From Trichomonas vaginalis G3 (taxonomy: Eukaryota; Parabasalia; Trichomonadida; Trichomonadidae), in NCBI RefSeq assembly GCF_026262505.1, contig NC_067207.1:27992082-28056081 (forward strand): a DNA stretch of 64,000 nt, in the 5' to 3' direction. The notes under the pieces were generated by a model that saw only the letters and a program-made list of their open reading frames with translations, had not been told where the DNA came from and made no database searches. Within the stretch, counting starts at the first letter, position 1; each line of letters begins with the position of its first letter. Positions 51,692 through 62,951 of this stretch are shown piece by piece. The translations under genes and the position numbers were made by a program.

Positions 51692-52351
51692 GAAAAAATG
51701 TAAAACAATTGAATATGAATATTGAATGAATATTTTTTTTAGTCATAAACTAGCATTAAGAATAGCTCCAATGATTTTGTGATAACCATAATGTTACGAT
51801 AGATGTTTGAATTTATTATTTTCTGAGTCTTTTATTCTTCTGCAATAAATATTCATATTGTAGTGAATTATATATTCTGTTATGTTATTATTGGTTTTAA
51901 TATTTACCCATTTTTATCGAACAAGATTTTTGTTTATGTTAAAATTATGAATAATTTGTCTACCTATAATGCAATATTATTGAATTTAGTAACTGTGATG
52001 TTCGAACAATTTTAAATGGCATTATTTGACAACCACCTGACTTTCACAAATTTGAATAAAATATCATTAAATTTAACGAAATTAAAATTATATTGTTCCT
52101 TTGATTTTAACCACTAATAATGTAAAAACATTTTGTCAGTGAATCAAATAATTGAAATCATTCAAATTATAATTGAAGGAGCAATGAATTTCATAACGTG
52201 CGTGGCGTTTTTTGACATTCAAATTGTAATGAACATGTTCTCCTTTGTTAAAATTTAGTATTTTACATGTGTAGAATATGGAAAATAAAAAATTGATTTT
52301 TTAATTACTTTATTAGTTAGATAAAAATATCAAAAAATTGTTTTATTTGTT
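51692..52351. other. Intergenic spacer
   Basis: AT-rich; nothing recognised. Confidence 0.5.
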
Positions 52352-53519
52352 TTATGGTAAGTCTGGGTAGCAATTTTGAAGAACATTTTGAATGGCTGAT
52401 CGAAATTCTCCAATTTCCATAATTTGGTACCTGTTAAATATGTTAACTACTTCGCCATTATAAGTGAATCTAATCCAGGTTTTATCATCCTTAAGATATG
52501 TTTCCATTGTGATGTATGAAGCATATGGCGGAGTCATTACCCAATCTCCTCCAATTCCAAGTGATGACAATACAAATGCAATAACGGAATCATGAGCAGC
52601 AATAACATCAAGTTTCTTTTCTCCTCTTTCGTCATAATTCTTGAATAACTGTCTGAAAATAGGTCCACCACCAACGCAACCTTGAGTTTCATTAAAGAAT
52701 GAGATTCTGTAAAAGTGATATGCTTGAACCTTTCTGCATTGTTCAATCAATTCATCGGTAATAATTGGGAATAATTTTTGTTCATTGCAATAATAGGTGA
52801 TAGCCCAATCACACATTGATTCCAAACCTTCTGGTGACTTATCTGTGTTTCCTGTTAAATCATAAAGTGGCTGTGCATACTTCATAACTTCATTATGCAC
52901 ATCCATATAAGTTGAAGATGCAAAGAAGTCTGCTGATAGCTTCTTGAGATCTGGGCACATCTTATTGTTTGGATGAACTGTATCTCTATTCTTTGTACCT
53001 ACAAGGAAATCAATATATTCATTTGAGTCTTGTACTGGATATAAGCCTTGTAAAAATGAAACACCAGATCTGTATGTTCTTTCATACCATGTAGCTCGTG
53101 CTGAAATAAGTCTTGGATCATAATATTCAGGAATAAGCTTGATCTTGTTAATAGCATATTCTCTAAATGCAGCACCAAGTTTGAGGTGCTGTTCCATACC
53201 TTCAACTGTTAGATCACCAGCATTGCAATTTGTTGGATATTCGGAAAGTCTCTCTTCAAAATTTTGTGGACTCTTCTTCCATTCTTCCTTGGAGAAACTT
53301 CAATACGTGAAGCGCGTGCATCATCTGCATCGCATTGCCATTTACCTCTTTCTTCTGTCTTGAGCCACATTGTAATTGGTGTTCGTGCTCCATGTCGAAG
53401 TACAATTCCATATGTTCTGGAATATACTCAGATGTGTTCAAAGGCTCGGGGAATTTATATGGAATATCGCATGTAGGATGGAGCTTTGAGAATCCACTTG
53501 CAACAAGTAGTCCAAGCAT
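52352..53519 (-). pseudogene. Histidine acid phosphatase with intact active-site motifs, frameshifted
   Basis: The start MLGLLVASGFSKLHP is signal-like. The catalytic LRHGARTP is encoded around 53,370-53,400 and the HD dipeptide (AAHDSVIAFVLSSLG) around 52,590, so the ancestral protein was an active phosphatase. The reading frame changes twice (near 53,410 and near 53,290). The C-terminal ITMETYLKDDKTWIRFTYNG block matches the other two family members in the cluster. As written it is a pseudogene; raw-read indels are an alternative explanation. Confidence 0.82.
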
Positions 53520-53810
53520 TAAGTTATAATCCTATAAAAAAATTGAGAACTCATCGATAAATTCGATTCTTCAAAAAGAATCTTGATGAATTATGTTAGA
53601 TTTATATAAATTAATGCATGGAATAGAAGTCATCTAATTGTCTAGCTTTAATTCAATTATTTTGAATTCAAATACAAATGATTCTATATGTCCTCAAATT
53701 GAGATGTTTTCGAAAATTGAGAAGGGTTTCAATATTGAGAAATCATTCAAAAAATATTCAATTCAAAACAATAAATTATTGTAAATTAATTGATTTTATT
53801 AAGGACTTTT

Positions 53811-54142
53811 TTACACCAATATAGTTTCTGTGACTTCTCTTCCTGATTTTGATTCAACATCTTTATTTTTCTTCTTTAACACGATGTAAATTACAAGCAC
53901 AGATGCTACAATAATAAGAAGTACAGAAGCTGCAACCGAGACACTGATTGTTATTATTTTGTTTTTGGAGCTTGAATCTTCATTTGGAGAAGGAAGTTGC
54001 TTTGTTGCTGGCCATTCTGGTAATTTTGTTGGCCAAGTGTGTGTCCTTGCAACTTCGTTCGGGTAAGCAGGTGTTGGAGAGAATCTGTAAGGTGTAACTG
54101 CTGCACAGATGGTCTCGGAAACAAAAAATGAGAACAAAATCA
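53811..54142 (-). CDS. Small type I membrane protein, 110 aa
   Basis: The protein starts at the ATG at 54142 with a signal peptide (MILFSFFVSETICAAV), then a Pro/Thr-rich extracellular stretch (TPAYPNEVARTHTWPTKLPE), a transmembrane helix (about residues 70-95, VSVAASVLLIIVASVLVIYIVL-like) and a Lys-rich then acidic cytoplasmic tail ending VTETILV. Tails like this occur on trichomonad surface proteins, but no family can be named. It is divergent from the phosphatase at 54224 with an 81-bp gap. An upstream TTG is unlikely to be used. Confidence 0.6.
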
Positions 54143-54203
54143 TATTTGCGATATGTATACTTCTCAATATTAAATTGAACAATCTCTGAAAAATTTGTAT
54201 ACT

Positions 54204-54209
54204 TCATTC
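54204..54209 (+). promoter_or_regulatory. Initiator-like TCATTC
   Basis: TCATTC lies 14 bp before the ATG at 54224, supporting that start for the third phosphatase gene. Confidence 0.5.
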
Positions 54210-54223
54210 TCAATTCTGGTTTA

Positions 54224-55422
54224 ATGCTAAACTTTATCGTATTTGTAGCCAACAGTAAGAAATTGCAATGCGAAGCAAACACTGGCTTCCATCAGCCAGT
54301 TGAAGGAGCTAAATTACTTCATTTATCAGTTTTATTTAATATTGGCGAGTCAACTCCAGATGTGAGATATATTAGCCGTAGTAATGAAGAAAATTGACAT
54401 GTGATGATGAAAACTCGTTAATCATGAACTATAACCCTGCTCCTGAAGCTTTTCATAGAAATTACAAAATTCAGCAAGATCCAAGAGTTTTATCATTTAC
54501 ACCATCATGTTCAGCTAATGACTTAACAAATAAAGGAATGAATCAGATGTATGAGCTAGGAAGAAGAATCAAACAACATTATTCCAATAATGTCCCCGGT
54601 TTCATGCCAGAGAACGCAAATCCTAATTTCTTATATATTAAATCATCAAATAAAAAGGTTAGCTTAAAGTCTGCTATGGCATTTGCACAAGGTTTATATG
54701 AATCCACTGATTATAATGAAGTTTTGAAGATTTATTCTGATTCTGCAAAGAACAAATTAATAGAACCCGATTCAGAATCATGTGCAGACGTCAAGAATCA
54801 AAAAGAGGCATTCATAGCAAGTAGTTCGTATTCTGAATTATTTGATTCATATAATTCTAAATATAAGAATTCACTGCATGAAAATGGAATTGAATTAACA
54901 AAGGAGAATGCATACAGTGTTGCTTCTTCATTCCTTAAATACCAGTGTGCAAAACAAAATCTTCCACATTTGCCTGATGGATTCATTGTTGATAGTCAAG
55001 ACTTTGTTGTTAAGTACTTATATAAGCAAAATTTGTTCAATAATAATCCATCTGTGTTATCTTCCTCGATTCTCAGAGAAGTATTTAGAATTATTAACCA
55101 CAAGCTCGCAACTGAGACTTACCACAGAATCATTGCAGTTCCACTTTCACCAGAAAACTTTGTTTCTATTCTTTCGATCCTTGATTTCTCTGATGAAACC
55201 GGACCTTTACCAAAATCTCATATTATTCTTGAGATTTGGGAAGTTGGAAAAGACATACAAGCAAGATTATTATATAATGGGCAAGTTCTCCCTGTTGACT
55301 CAATAATTCCTAATCAACAAGATTTGTTGACTGGTTTATTCCCATATAATAATTTCCAGTCTATTTTGAAGCAAAAGGGCTACTTGAGCAAATGTGTAAT
55401 TCCAGGAAGAACAATATGGTAA
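54224..55422 (+). pseudogene. Histidine acid phosphatase family pseudoenzyme, frameshifted
   Basis: The start (ATG at 54224, after TCATTC) encodes a hydrophobic N-terminus, then the RHGxRxP site reads NIGESTP, lacking the catalytic residues. The HD position reads SPE. One frameshift near 54,392, at GAAAATTGACATG, separates the first 55 codons from the rest, which continues in the family pattern (FTPSCSANDLTNKGM, EIWEVGKDIQARLLYNGQ). It is therefore a degenerate family member. Together with its neighbours it marks an expanded cluster. Confidence 0.78.
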
Positions 55423-55676
55423 AATAAAATTTTATTTTCTCAAATCTGAATTTTTTTTATTGTTTCACTTTATTTTGATATACTTTATAGCAACGCGACT
55501 CAAATTAAATCAATCTCAAAGATATGACACTACCATATTTTGATCATTTTGAAATTGTACTCTCAAAAAGAGTTTTACTATTCAGATAAACGCATTTATA
55601 TAGTAGAAGATAAAATAGCGCTAAAATAATTGTTATACAATCGCGACTATACTAGAATATTTTAAATAAAATTAAT

Positions 55677-56520
55677 TTAAAGAGCGATTGGGAGTTCAAC
55701 TCTGGTGGCGACACCACAGTTGTTGTCCTTATCCTTGATCATGCGGATATAGCCCTTTTCACCCCATGTTGTGCCCCAAGAGTTACGAACGATCCAATAA
55801 GCCTGAGAACCCTCTGTTCCATAGCCAACGCAGCCGACAGCGTGGTCAAGGAATGTAGATGAGCAGGCTGGTTCGTAGTAAATTCCGGAAGAGTAGAGAT
55901 GGAAGGAATGCTGTCTAGCATCAATAGAAATTGTTACAACACCATTTGTAACAGCCTTTGCAAGAGCCTCTTCTGTTGGTTCGACACCATCAGCACCCTT
56001 TGTGTTGCCAACACCCTTCATCTTATCGAATTTGCACTGACCATCTTGAGCTGTGTATGGATAGTCGGATTCGAGCATGAAGTAGCCATCTTGTGTATGT
56101 GTAACAAAAGCAATGGCAACAGCAGACCAGCCACCATCACATCCGTAGCATCCACCGCAGCAATCAACAAGGTTTTGCTCGGAGAATGAGAGAAGCTTAT
56201 GGCCAGCCTGTGCCCATCTTGATTCGCAAGCCTGGATAGCAGAGAAAGCCCAGCAGGAGCCGCATTGACCCTGATCCTTGATTTCGTTAACGATTCCCTT
56301 TGTGCGCCAGTCAACAGAAGCAGCAGCAACATTGTCGAGTTTAACATACTTCCTTTCGCCGGTGTATGGCTTTTCTCCAAGAAGAACTTTGTACTCATTT
56401 GGTGTAAGATGAGCAAGATGGTTTAAGGCAACCTTGAATGACTTTCCGGCAGCATTGTGTTGCTCAACATAACGCTTGTTGCTTAAGAAAATACCAAGTC
56501 TGAAGTGGTATTCATGAGAG
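55677..56520 (-). pseudogene. 5'-truncated cathepsin L-like cysteine peptidase
   Basis: The frame codes for most of the propeptide (FRLGIFLSNKRYVEQHNAA onward) and the full mature peptidase. All papain-family residues are present: QGQCGSCWAFS (Gln and Cys), LDHAVGCVGYG (His) and YWIVRNSWGTTWGE (Asn). Codon choice is GC-rich, as in highly expressed genes. The 5' end is missing: no ATG opens the frame before a TAA at 56538-56540, and the signal peptide plus the first part of the propeptide are absent. Homology stops at about 56,520, exactly where a duplicated AT-rich phrase begins. It is a truncated copy unless an upstream exon exists. Confidence 0.85.
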
Positions 56521-56575
56521 GTTATCGATTTTGTAATTTAATCGTCGTCGTTATCGATTTTGTAATTTAATCGTT
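56521..56575. repeat. Short tandem duplication at cathepsin breakpoint
   Basis: GTTATCGATTTTGTAATTTA followed by ATCG appears at 56521 and again at about 56550, beginning right where the cathepsin homology ends. It probably marks a rearrangement or insertion junction. Confidence 0.7.
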
Positions 56576-57006
56576 ATCGTCTTTTTCTAAACGTGCATTT
56601 TTACATTAAAAGCAATGCAACTCCAAAATTAATTGGTATTTAGACTTTAATTAGGTGCAGACAAACAAAGTGCAGTCCAAATATTTTGGTGATATATGAA
56701 TTACATAAATTTAGGTAAATTGAAATTATATCTTTTTAAATTTTTAGGAAAACAGATTTATAGAATTGTTTATGTCATCAAAATAATGCAGACTTAGGTC
56801 AAATTTTCCAAATTTAATCATTTGCAAGACTTTCAAGCGACTTCAAAATGTCGAAATATAAGTCCAAAAATAAAATTACGATTACAGTCTATCCTCAATT
56901 ATTATCACGCTAATTATTGAGTGACCCATGCGTTCGTATGTATGTAATACCTTTTAAAAAGGAGATGAGAGAGATAAACTACATTTACAATTTAAATCTG
57001 ATGTAT

Positions 57007-57220
57007 TTACTTGTTACATTTACAAATGTAAATGTTTCTCGTAATGTTTACATTTTGTAAGTATAACGAATAAAAATGACGCACTTTTTTTACAAAGTCA
57101 AATTATGCGATACAACTTTACTTGTTACATTTACAAATGTAAATGTTTCTCGTAATGTTTACATTTTGTAAGTATAACGAATAAAAATGACGCACTTTTT
57201 TTACAAAGTCAAATTATTGT
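57007..57220. repeat. Direct repeat, about 100 bp twice, period 111
   Basis: TTACTTGTTACATTTACAAA and the following sequence to AAAGTCAAATTA occur twice, starting at 57007 and 57118, virtually identical. Each copy contains the hairpin ACATTTAC-AAAT-GTAAATGT. Confidence 0.9.
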
Positions 57221-57852
57221 TCGATTTTTGCAGCTTGTAAACGATTAATTGTATAAAGTAATTGATATTAGCACGACATAACTGAATAATTCTAATATTG
57301 AAATCAAAAGCCCTTAAAATATCATGATATTTTAATTTCATAACAAATCTAGGAGACTATTTGATGAAAACATAATACTCTTTGAAGTTAAGTATTTTCA
57401 CAAAGAGAGGACCAACAATATCAAAAGATTGAATAAAGATTTGTATTATTTTATTTATTTTTAAGAACATGTTTAAGAACCCTCATTATCTCCACGAATA
57501 TTGCATATTTTTCTATTCTAAGACCACCAAAATTACGTTTTAATATAGAAAATAACATATTTATGTGATGCTAAAGTCGAAGTCCTTAAAAAATTAGTGT
57601 TAAACATCCATTTATTACAAAATTGAAGAAATATGTGTAAAATATAACACATAATTTAGTTATTTGACTCAATTATTAGTTATGCAATATCAGTTGTGTT
57701 TATATCTGCGTTATATCAAGAGATGCATTGAATTGTCATAATTAGATCACCGTAAATCTTATCAATTTTTGATACACTTCCGGTGAAAAATTTAGCCTTG
57801 ACAATAGGATGAAATATATTGTAAAAAAATAAATTTTAGATTTTGAAGTTTA

Positions 57853-57858
57853 TCATTT
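57853..57858 (+). promoter_or_regulatory. Initiator-like TCATTT
   Basis: TCATTT lies 7-12 bp upstream of the ATG at 57865 that opens the interrupted helical-repeat gene. Confidence 0.45.
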
Positions 57859-57969
57859 CGAATAATGAAATATAAACAATATACAAATTTTCTGTCGTTT
57901 CGAGATTCATAAATGATCGGAATCTTCCAGCTCCGACTGAAATAGAACTTTCGGAAGCTAATTTTCAAG

Positions 57970-59544
57970 GAGAAAGGGACAAACTATCCAGTGTCACTTT
58001 TCAAAGGAATAAAAAAATAATAAAGATGAAATAATAACATGAAATCTTATATAAATATAATTTTATCTAAATAGATAAATGAATTAAGCAGTTTACAGTT
58101 ATATATATTTAATGAGAGACAATATCTAGTTCTATGGTAGAAATGACTCTTAGACTCAAATAAGTAACACAGATAGAAAGTACTCAGTATAACAATTATA
58201 TATGTACACTCAAAGTTAGTCGCTGCTAAAATCTTAACCTTGCATTTCGGGAAAATCTGACTAATGGCTCTTAGACTCAAATAAGTAACACAGATAGAAA
58301 GTACTCAGTATAACAATTATATATGTACACTCAAAGTTAGTCGCTGCTAAAATCTTAACCTTGCATTTCGGGAAAATCTGACTAATGGCTCTTAGACTCA
58401 AATAAGTAACACAGATAGAAAGTACTCAGTATAACAATTATATATGTACACTCAAAGTTAGTCGCTGCTAAAATCTTAACCTTGCATTTCGGGAAAATCT
58501 GACTAATGGCTCTTAGACTCAAATAAGTAACACAGATAGAAAGTACTCAGTATAACAATTATATATGTACACTCAAAGTTAGTCGCTGCTAAAATCTTAA
58601 CCTTGCATTTCGGGAAAATCTGACTAATGGCTCTTAGACTCAAATAAGTAACACAGATAGAAAGTACTCAGTATAACAATTATATATGTACACTCAAAGT
58701 TAGTCGCTGCTAAAATCTTAACCTTGCATTTCGGGAAAATCTGACTAATGGCTCTTAGACTCAAATAAGTAACACAGATAGAAAGTACTCAGTATAACAA
58801 TTATATATGTACACTCAAAGTTAGTCGCTGCTAAAATCTTAACCTTGCATTTCGGGAAAATCTGACTAATGGCTCTTAGACTCAAATAAGTAACACAGAT
58901 AGAAAGTACTCAGTATAACAATTATATATGTACACTCAAAGTTAGTCGCTGCTAAAATCTTAACCTTGCATTTCGGGAAAATCTGACTAATGGCTCTTAG
59001 ACTCAAATAAGTAACACAGATAGAAAGTACTCAGTATAACAATTATATATGTACACTCAAAGTTAGTCGCTGCTAAAATCTTAACCTTGCATTTCGGGAA
59101 AATCTGACAAATGGCTCTTAGACTTGTTTTGATAATTAATTCTTCAATTATATTATAATTTATAACAAATTTCCTCAAACTATCTGTATGTCATTCAATT
59201 CCCGGCCACTACATTCAATAATGGACCATTTCCTTCAAATTTTGAAATACCTTATTCAATTTGTTGTATGGAGCCCGTGATATTCAACACTATGGAGCTC
59301 CTCCAGTTTGGTATCCAAGAAGAGATAAAAGCTAGCATGGGCTACTCTCAAAAATGCTTAAAGCAATATATTCAAGTTTGCAACAAGGATCAATAGATTC
59401 AAATCTTGTTTATTGTACTTTAAAGGTACTTTTAAAAAAGAAACAATTAATGTAAAAGATTCAAATAATTTTTTATTATTATTTTATTAATTTTTTAAAA
59501 TAAGGTTAATAAAAAAGTGACACTGGATAGTTTGTCCCATACTC
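57970..59544. mobile_element. MULE-like non-autonomous transposon with satellite core
   Basis: 32-bp terminal inverted repeats (left 57970-58001, right 59513-59544) differ at only two positions. The conserved core is GGGACAAACTATCCAGTGTC. A 9-bp target duplication ATTTTCAAG flanks it (57961-57969 and 59545-59553), the length typical of Mutator-like elements. Most of the interior is eight 121-bp tandem units. No transposase is inside. Confidence 0.88.
58145..59112. repeat. 121-bp tandem repeat, eight units
   Basis: Eight consecutive 121-bp units start at 58145, 58266, 58387, 58508, 58629, 58750, 58871 and 58992, then 12 bases of a ninth. Units are almost identical, so the array expanded recently. 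The period is not a multiple of three, so it is not a protein repeat. Confidence 0.97.
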
Positions 59545-60607
59545 ATTTTCAAGACGAATCTTCTTTATTAAGATTTATTTTGGATATCCCTAAGGATTTA
59601 AGCTTTTCCATTGACTCATATTCAATGAATCTTTTGATACATTTCATTATCGAGCAATCTACACAAAATGAAACAATATTAAAATTCACAATTCAAAATA
59701 TCACTTCTTCGAATATCTTTCAAATAGATTTGATACTACTGGAAAATTTATTCGAATATTTATCGCATTATATTAACCAGATTTTTTTTCATTTTTTCAT
59801 TAAAATTAATTCATTTTAAAGCTTTAGATAACATACAATACCTTTATTTATCAACATTTTCCGATCAATATGATGAGATATTACGTTTCATAAGCAGCAG
59901 TGACAATTCTCTCTATATCATCGATACATTTATTGCTTTGATTAAAAACAATATTCTTGACGTTGAATTCTTCCAAAACGCAGTTTTACTCAAGAAAGAA
60001 ATTTTTTCTAGTATTATTGAGTACGAAAATCAATATTCAACTTATGCAATTGCAAATTTCTTTACAAAATTATTAAAATATTACCCAGGATATGCAACTG
60101 CTCTTCCATGTTCGGATATACTAATATCAAATTATTTCAACTTTTTTAATGACATGAATTCAATTATAAATAACGAAGATTTTGTTTATCTTCTCAAATT
60201 TATAGTTTTATTTTATAAAGCAGTCGATATAACATCTGAGATGGCTTTAGAATTCATAAAAACACTTGAAATTCTGCGAAGTCTTTCTCCTCACTATTCA
60301 TTTACAGAGTATGTAGTTCAGGGGTATTATTGTGTACTTCCTCTTATACCCATGCAAATTTATCTACCGATTTTTTAAATTCACATGAATTTTTAATTAA
60401 TTATGCAATTGAGAATTCAAATCTTCACAAATATTTGAAATTATATTCCAGATGTTTCCGCAGATTTGATAGCGATGAAATATTCAAAAATGTTTTTCAT
60501 ATCTTAAACCTTGTAGAAGTTACAACAGAATATTTATCAGAAAATCAGGATCTTTCTGAGAAACAGATCTTTATTTGCAACGATATCCTAACGAGGGTTA
60601 ATTTAAT

Positions 60608-60964
60608 TTAATTTTTATTTTTTATTTCAAGTTTGAGTAAACTTTCAAGATAATCTATATAAGCCTTTTGATGTTCTTCATCTAGATTCTTGTTTAATAT
60701 GTGATGAATTTGATTTTTTTTTGAAAATTCAAGATAAAATTCTTTTTTATCTTGATCAACAACATGAACAATTCGAGTACAGCGTAACATTTCATCAATA
60801 TTTTCTGTTTTCTTCGTTTCTAGATATTTTTCAAATATTTCTTGCGGAATCTCATTTTGATATACCCATTTATTTTTTTCCGGATGCTGATCTTTGTACT
60901 TAACGAAATATTGCTTGACTATTCGCTCAGAAACAACATATTCGATCTCTTTTCTCTTTCTCAT
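60608..60964 (-). CDS. HP1-like protein: chromodomain plus chromoshadow domain
   Basis: The 118-residue protein has an N-terminal chromodomain-like segment (about 7-51: EYVVSERIVKQYFVKYKD then NKWVYQNEIPQEIFEKYL) with the aromatic positions used to hold methylated lysine. After a short linker comes a chromoshadow-like segment (about 60-111: CTRIVHVVDQDKKEFYLEF, then AYIDYLESLL), which dimerises. Together this is the minimal HP1 layout for reading H3K9 methylation in heterochromatin, which is inference from the pattern. It is short, with almost no hinge. It lies between a broken gene and a MULE. Confidence 0.65.
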   Translation of the reverse strand: MRKRKEIEYVVSERIVKQYFVKYKDQHPEKNKWVYQNEIPQEIFEKYLETKKTENIDEMLRCTRIVHVVDQDKKEFYLEFSKKNQIHHILNKNLDEEHQKAYIDYLESLLKLEIKNKN

Positions 60965-61189
60965 TGAATATTTGTGACACTTTTGAATTCAATCAAATCA
61001 AAAATATTTGAAATTGCTAGAATTTTTTTTCTTTCTCATGAATATTTGAAATGACTCAAAAGGAAAACTCGTTCGATTCAATTCAATTTTGAATCAGAAT
61101 TTTTTAAGGACCAATAAATCAAATTATGTTAAGAAAATCTTTTTTTAACTCAGAGTATCAAAAGTACGTTAAACCTTCAATTTTATCTC

Positions 61190-62951
61190 ATGTCGGAAAG
61201 CGAACCGACAATAGTGGAAGAGAATCAAACTATATCAGTATCCATCCAAGCTATTGTTGATGAAGAAAAAGGAGATGGAGCTGATATGCTGATTTAATTC
61301 AAAATGAATTGAATTCCGTAAAAAATTGAAATATAGAATGGAAATACCTGAAAATCCCCAATTCCAATTCTCAAGGAAAGATATAGCAAATTAAAATTTA
61401 CAGATCCTACAGAAGCTGCTATATTTATTGCAAAAGATTCATATAATTCTTTTTATCCATTAAATTTTGAGCAAGGAAAAAAGTTTCGTTGTCCTAACTG
61501 CCAATTTTGCATGGAGCTTGTAAAGACTCATGAAAATGGTCAACTTTTCTTCATTCCAGTAATTAAACACGAGCATAGAGCAAAGCAATGCAAGCCGAGT
61601 AACAATATACCAAAAATTCTTAAGTTGCAAGCAGGAAAAAAAGTCTATGAATTAGCAAATTCTGATAATGTTCCTCAATGCAAAGAAATTTTTGCAAAAG
61701 AATTGAATATTCCCAATGCAACTTATACGATGTTCCATAATATAGTAAATAAACTTAAAGGAACCACAAAGGGGATAGAATTCAATCTTACAATTATTTC
61801 TCAACAATTTTTTCAATCATAAACAAAATCGAACAAGGATTCTGCGAAATGATTTTAGTTAAAGAAGTTAACAATGAAATTGAATTGCATACATTTAAGA
61901 AAGGTGATGAATTACCTGAAAATTCAAAAGACTTTCAAATTTATTCATTTATTGTAATTCCTCCAATAACTCATTTTTACATGCAAACACAAGCTTTTTG
62001 CGGAATAATTCAAATTGATGGAACGTTTTTATTTTGTATTAAAAAAGGAAACTTACTCATTATTGGTACACCTGCACCAAATAATAGACTTATCCCTATT
62101 GCATTTGCATGGTCTGTTAGTGAAAATACGATAACAATTAAGGATATGCTCACTAAATTGAAATCTTTTATTCCACCAAGCAGATTCAAGAATATTTATT
62201 CCGATCAAGGTCCGGCAATTATAGCTGCTGTTAGAGAATCAGGCTTTTCTTGCGATCATAAATTTTGCTTACGTCATTTTGCAACAAAAAGGGAATACAT
62301 CAATGTCTATTCCGAAATTGTTGAAGTCGCTTACGCAGACCATCCTCAAAAACGAATTGACTTGATTAAAAAGTTAGAAACTCGTTTACAAGAGGAATAT
62401 CCAAACCGCGAAAATAATCAGGATCTCTTTAAGTACTTAGATAGTATTAACCCATTTGAAGGATTCGCTGACTACACCGCTGGCATACTCACAACATCTC
62501 TTATTGAATCCCTTAATGCCGAAATTAAAGATAAATGGGATACATATGAACCCCCGAACTAATTATCCGTCTCATTGAACATGAATTCAATCTTGTTAAA
62601 AATGTTTTAACAGGTGATTTTAAATCAGATAATATTATCAAAAATCTAAATGAAACTTTGAAACATTCAGATATGTTTAGCTCGGTATTATATGATCCAA
62701 TTCAAGAATTATATTATGCAACTTTTGGTCGCTATACATATTGCGTAAAAATTATGTCAGATTCACAATATTCATGCACATGTAAGCACATCGAATTATA
62801 CGGATTACCTTGTATTCATGTAATCGCCGTATTGAATCACTTTTCGAACAAAAATCTTCTTAAAAATTTGAATGATGCAGTTCATGCTCGCTTCAAATGT
62901 TCAGAGTTTATGACTCCTGTGGAAGATTTAATGAAATTTTATGTTGACTAA
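61190..62951 (+). mobile_element. Mutator-like (MULE) transposon coding region, decayed
   Basis: The coding block begins near an ATG at 61190 and ends at the stop at 62951. I could not find terminal inverted repeats around it, so true ends are unknown. Content is a zinc-finger N-terminus, a MULE transposase core and a SWIM zinc finger. Confidence 0.75.
61190..62951 (+). pseudogene. MULE transposase, frameshifted
   Basis: An N-terminal C2/H2-like zinc finger (CPNCQFCMEL then KHEHRAKQC; about 61,490-61,590) resembles FLYWCH/WRKY-type DNA-binding heads of MULEs. The DDE core follows with IQIDGTF and IYSDQGPA, and a later ESLNAEIKDKW segment could supply the third acid. A SWIM motif (CTCKHIELYGLPCIHV) ends the protein. 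The frame is interrupted early (stop near 61,295) and shifts at homopolymers TTTTTT (about 61,809) and CCCCC (about 62,552), so it is inactive unless these are sequence errors. Confidence 0.82.

Larger units (their letters stand above)
56576..57864. other. Intergenic region with a 111-bp tandem duplication
   Basis: AT-rich and gene-free. It contains the tandem duplication at 57007-57220; nothing else recognised. Confidence 0.5.
57865..60611 (+). pseudogene. Helical-repeat host gene interrupted by a MULE-like element
   Basis: Coding sequence on both sides of the insertion joins smoothly across one copy of the 9-bp target site: RNLPAPTEIELSEANFQ to the left and DESSLLRFILDIPKDLS to the right. 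The product, about 387 codons without the insert, is helical and ARM/HEAT-like, with no signal peptide; I recognise the style of trichomonad repeat proteins but not a named family. Besides the insertion, three frameshifts are visible, near 57,905, 59,815 and 60,335. Its stop overlaps tail to tail with the HP1-like gene. Confidence 0.65.

Noticed and set aside
58145-59112. Tandem 121-bp units considered as a CRISPR array or 5S rRNA cluster
   Set aside because: Units are directly adjacent without unique spacers, and the AT-rich sequence lacks 5S rRNA boxes; it is a minisatellite.
58047-59178. Minus-strand frames across the satellite (SLRAICQIFPKC-type peptide)
   Set aside because: The period is not divisible by three, so frames change each unit; not a protein gene.
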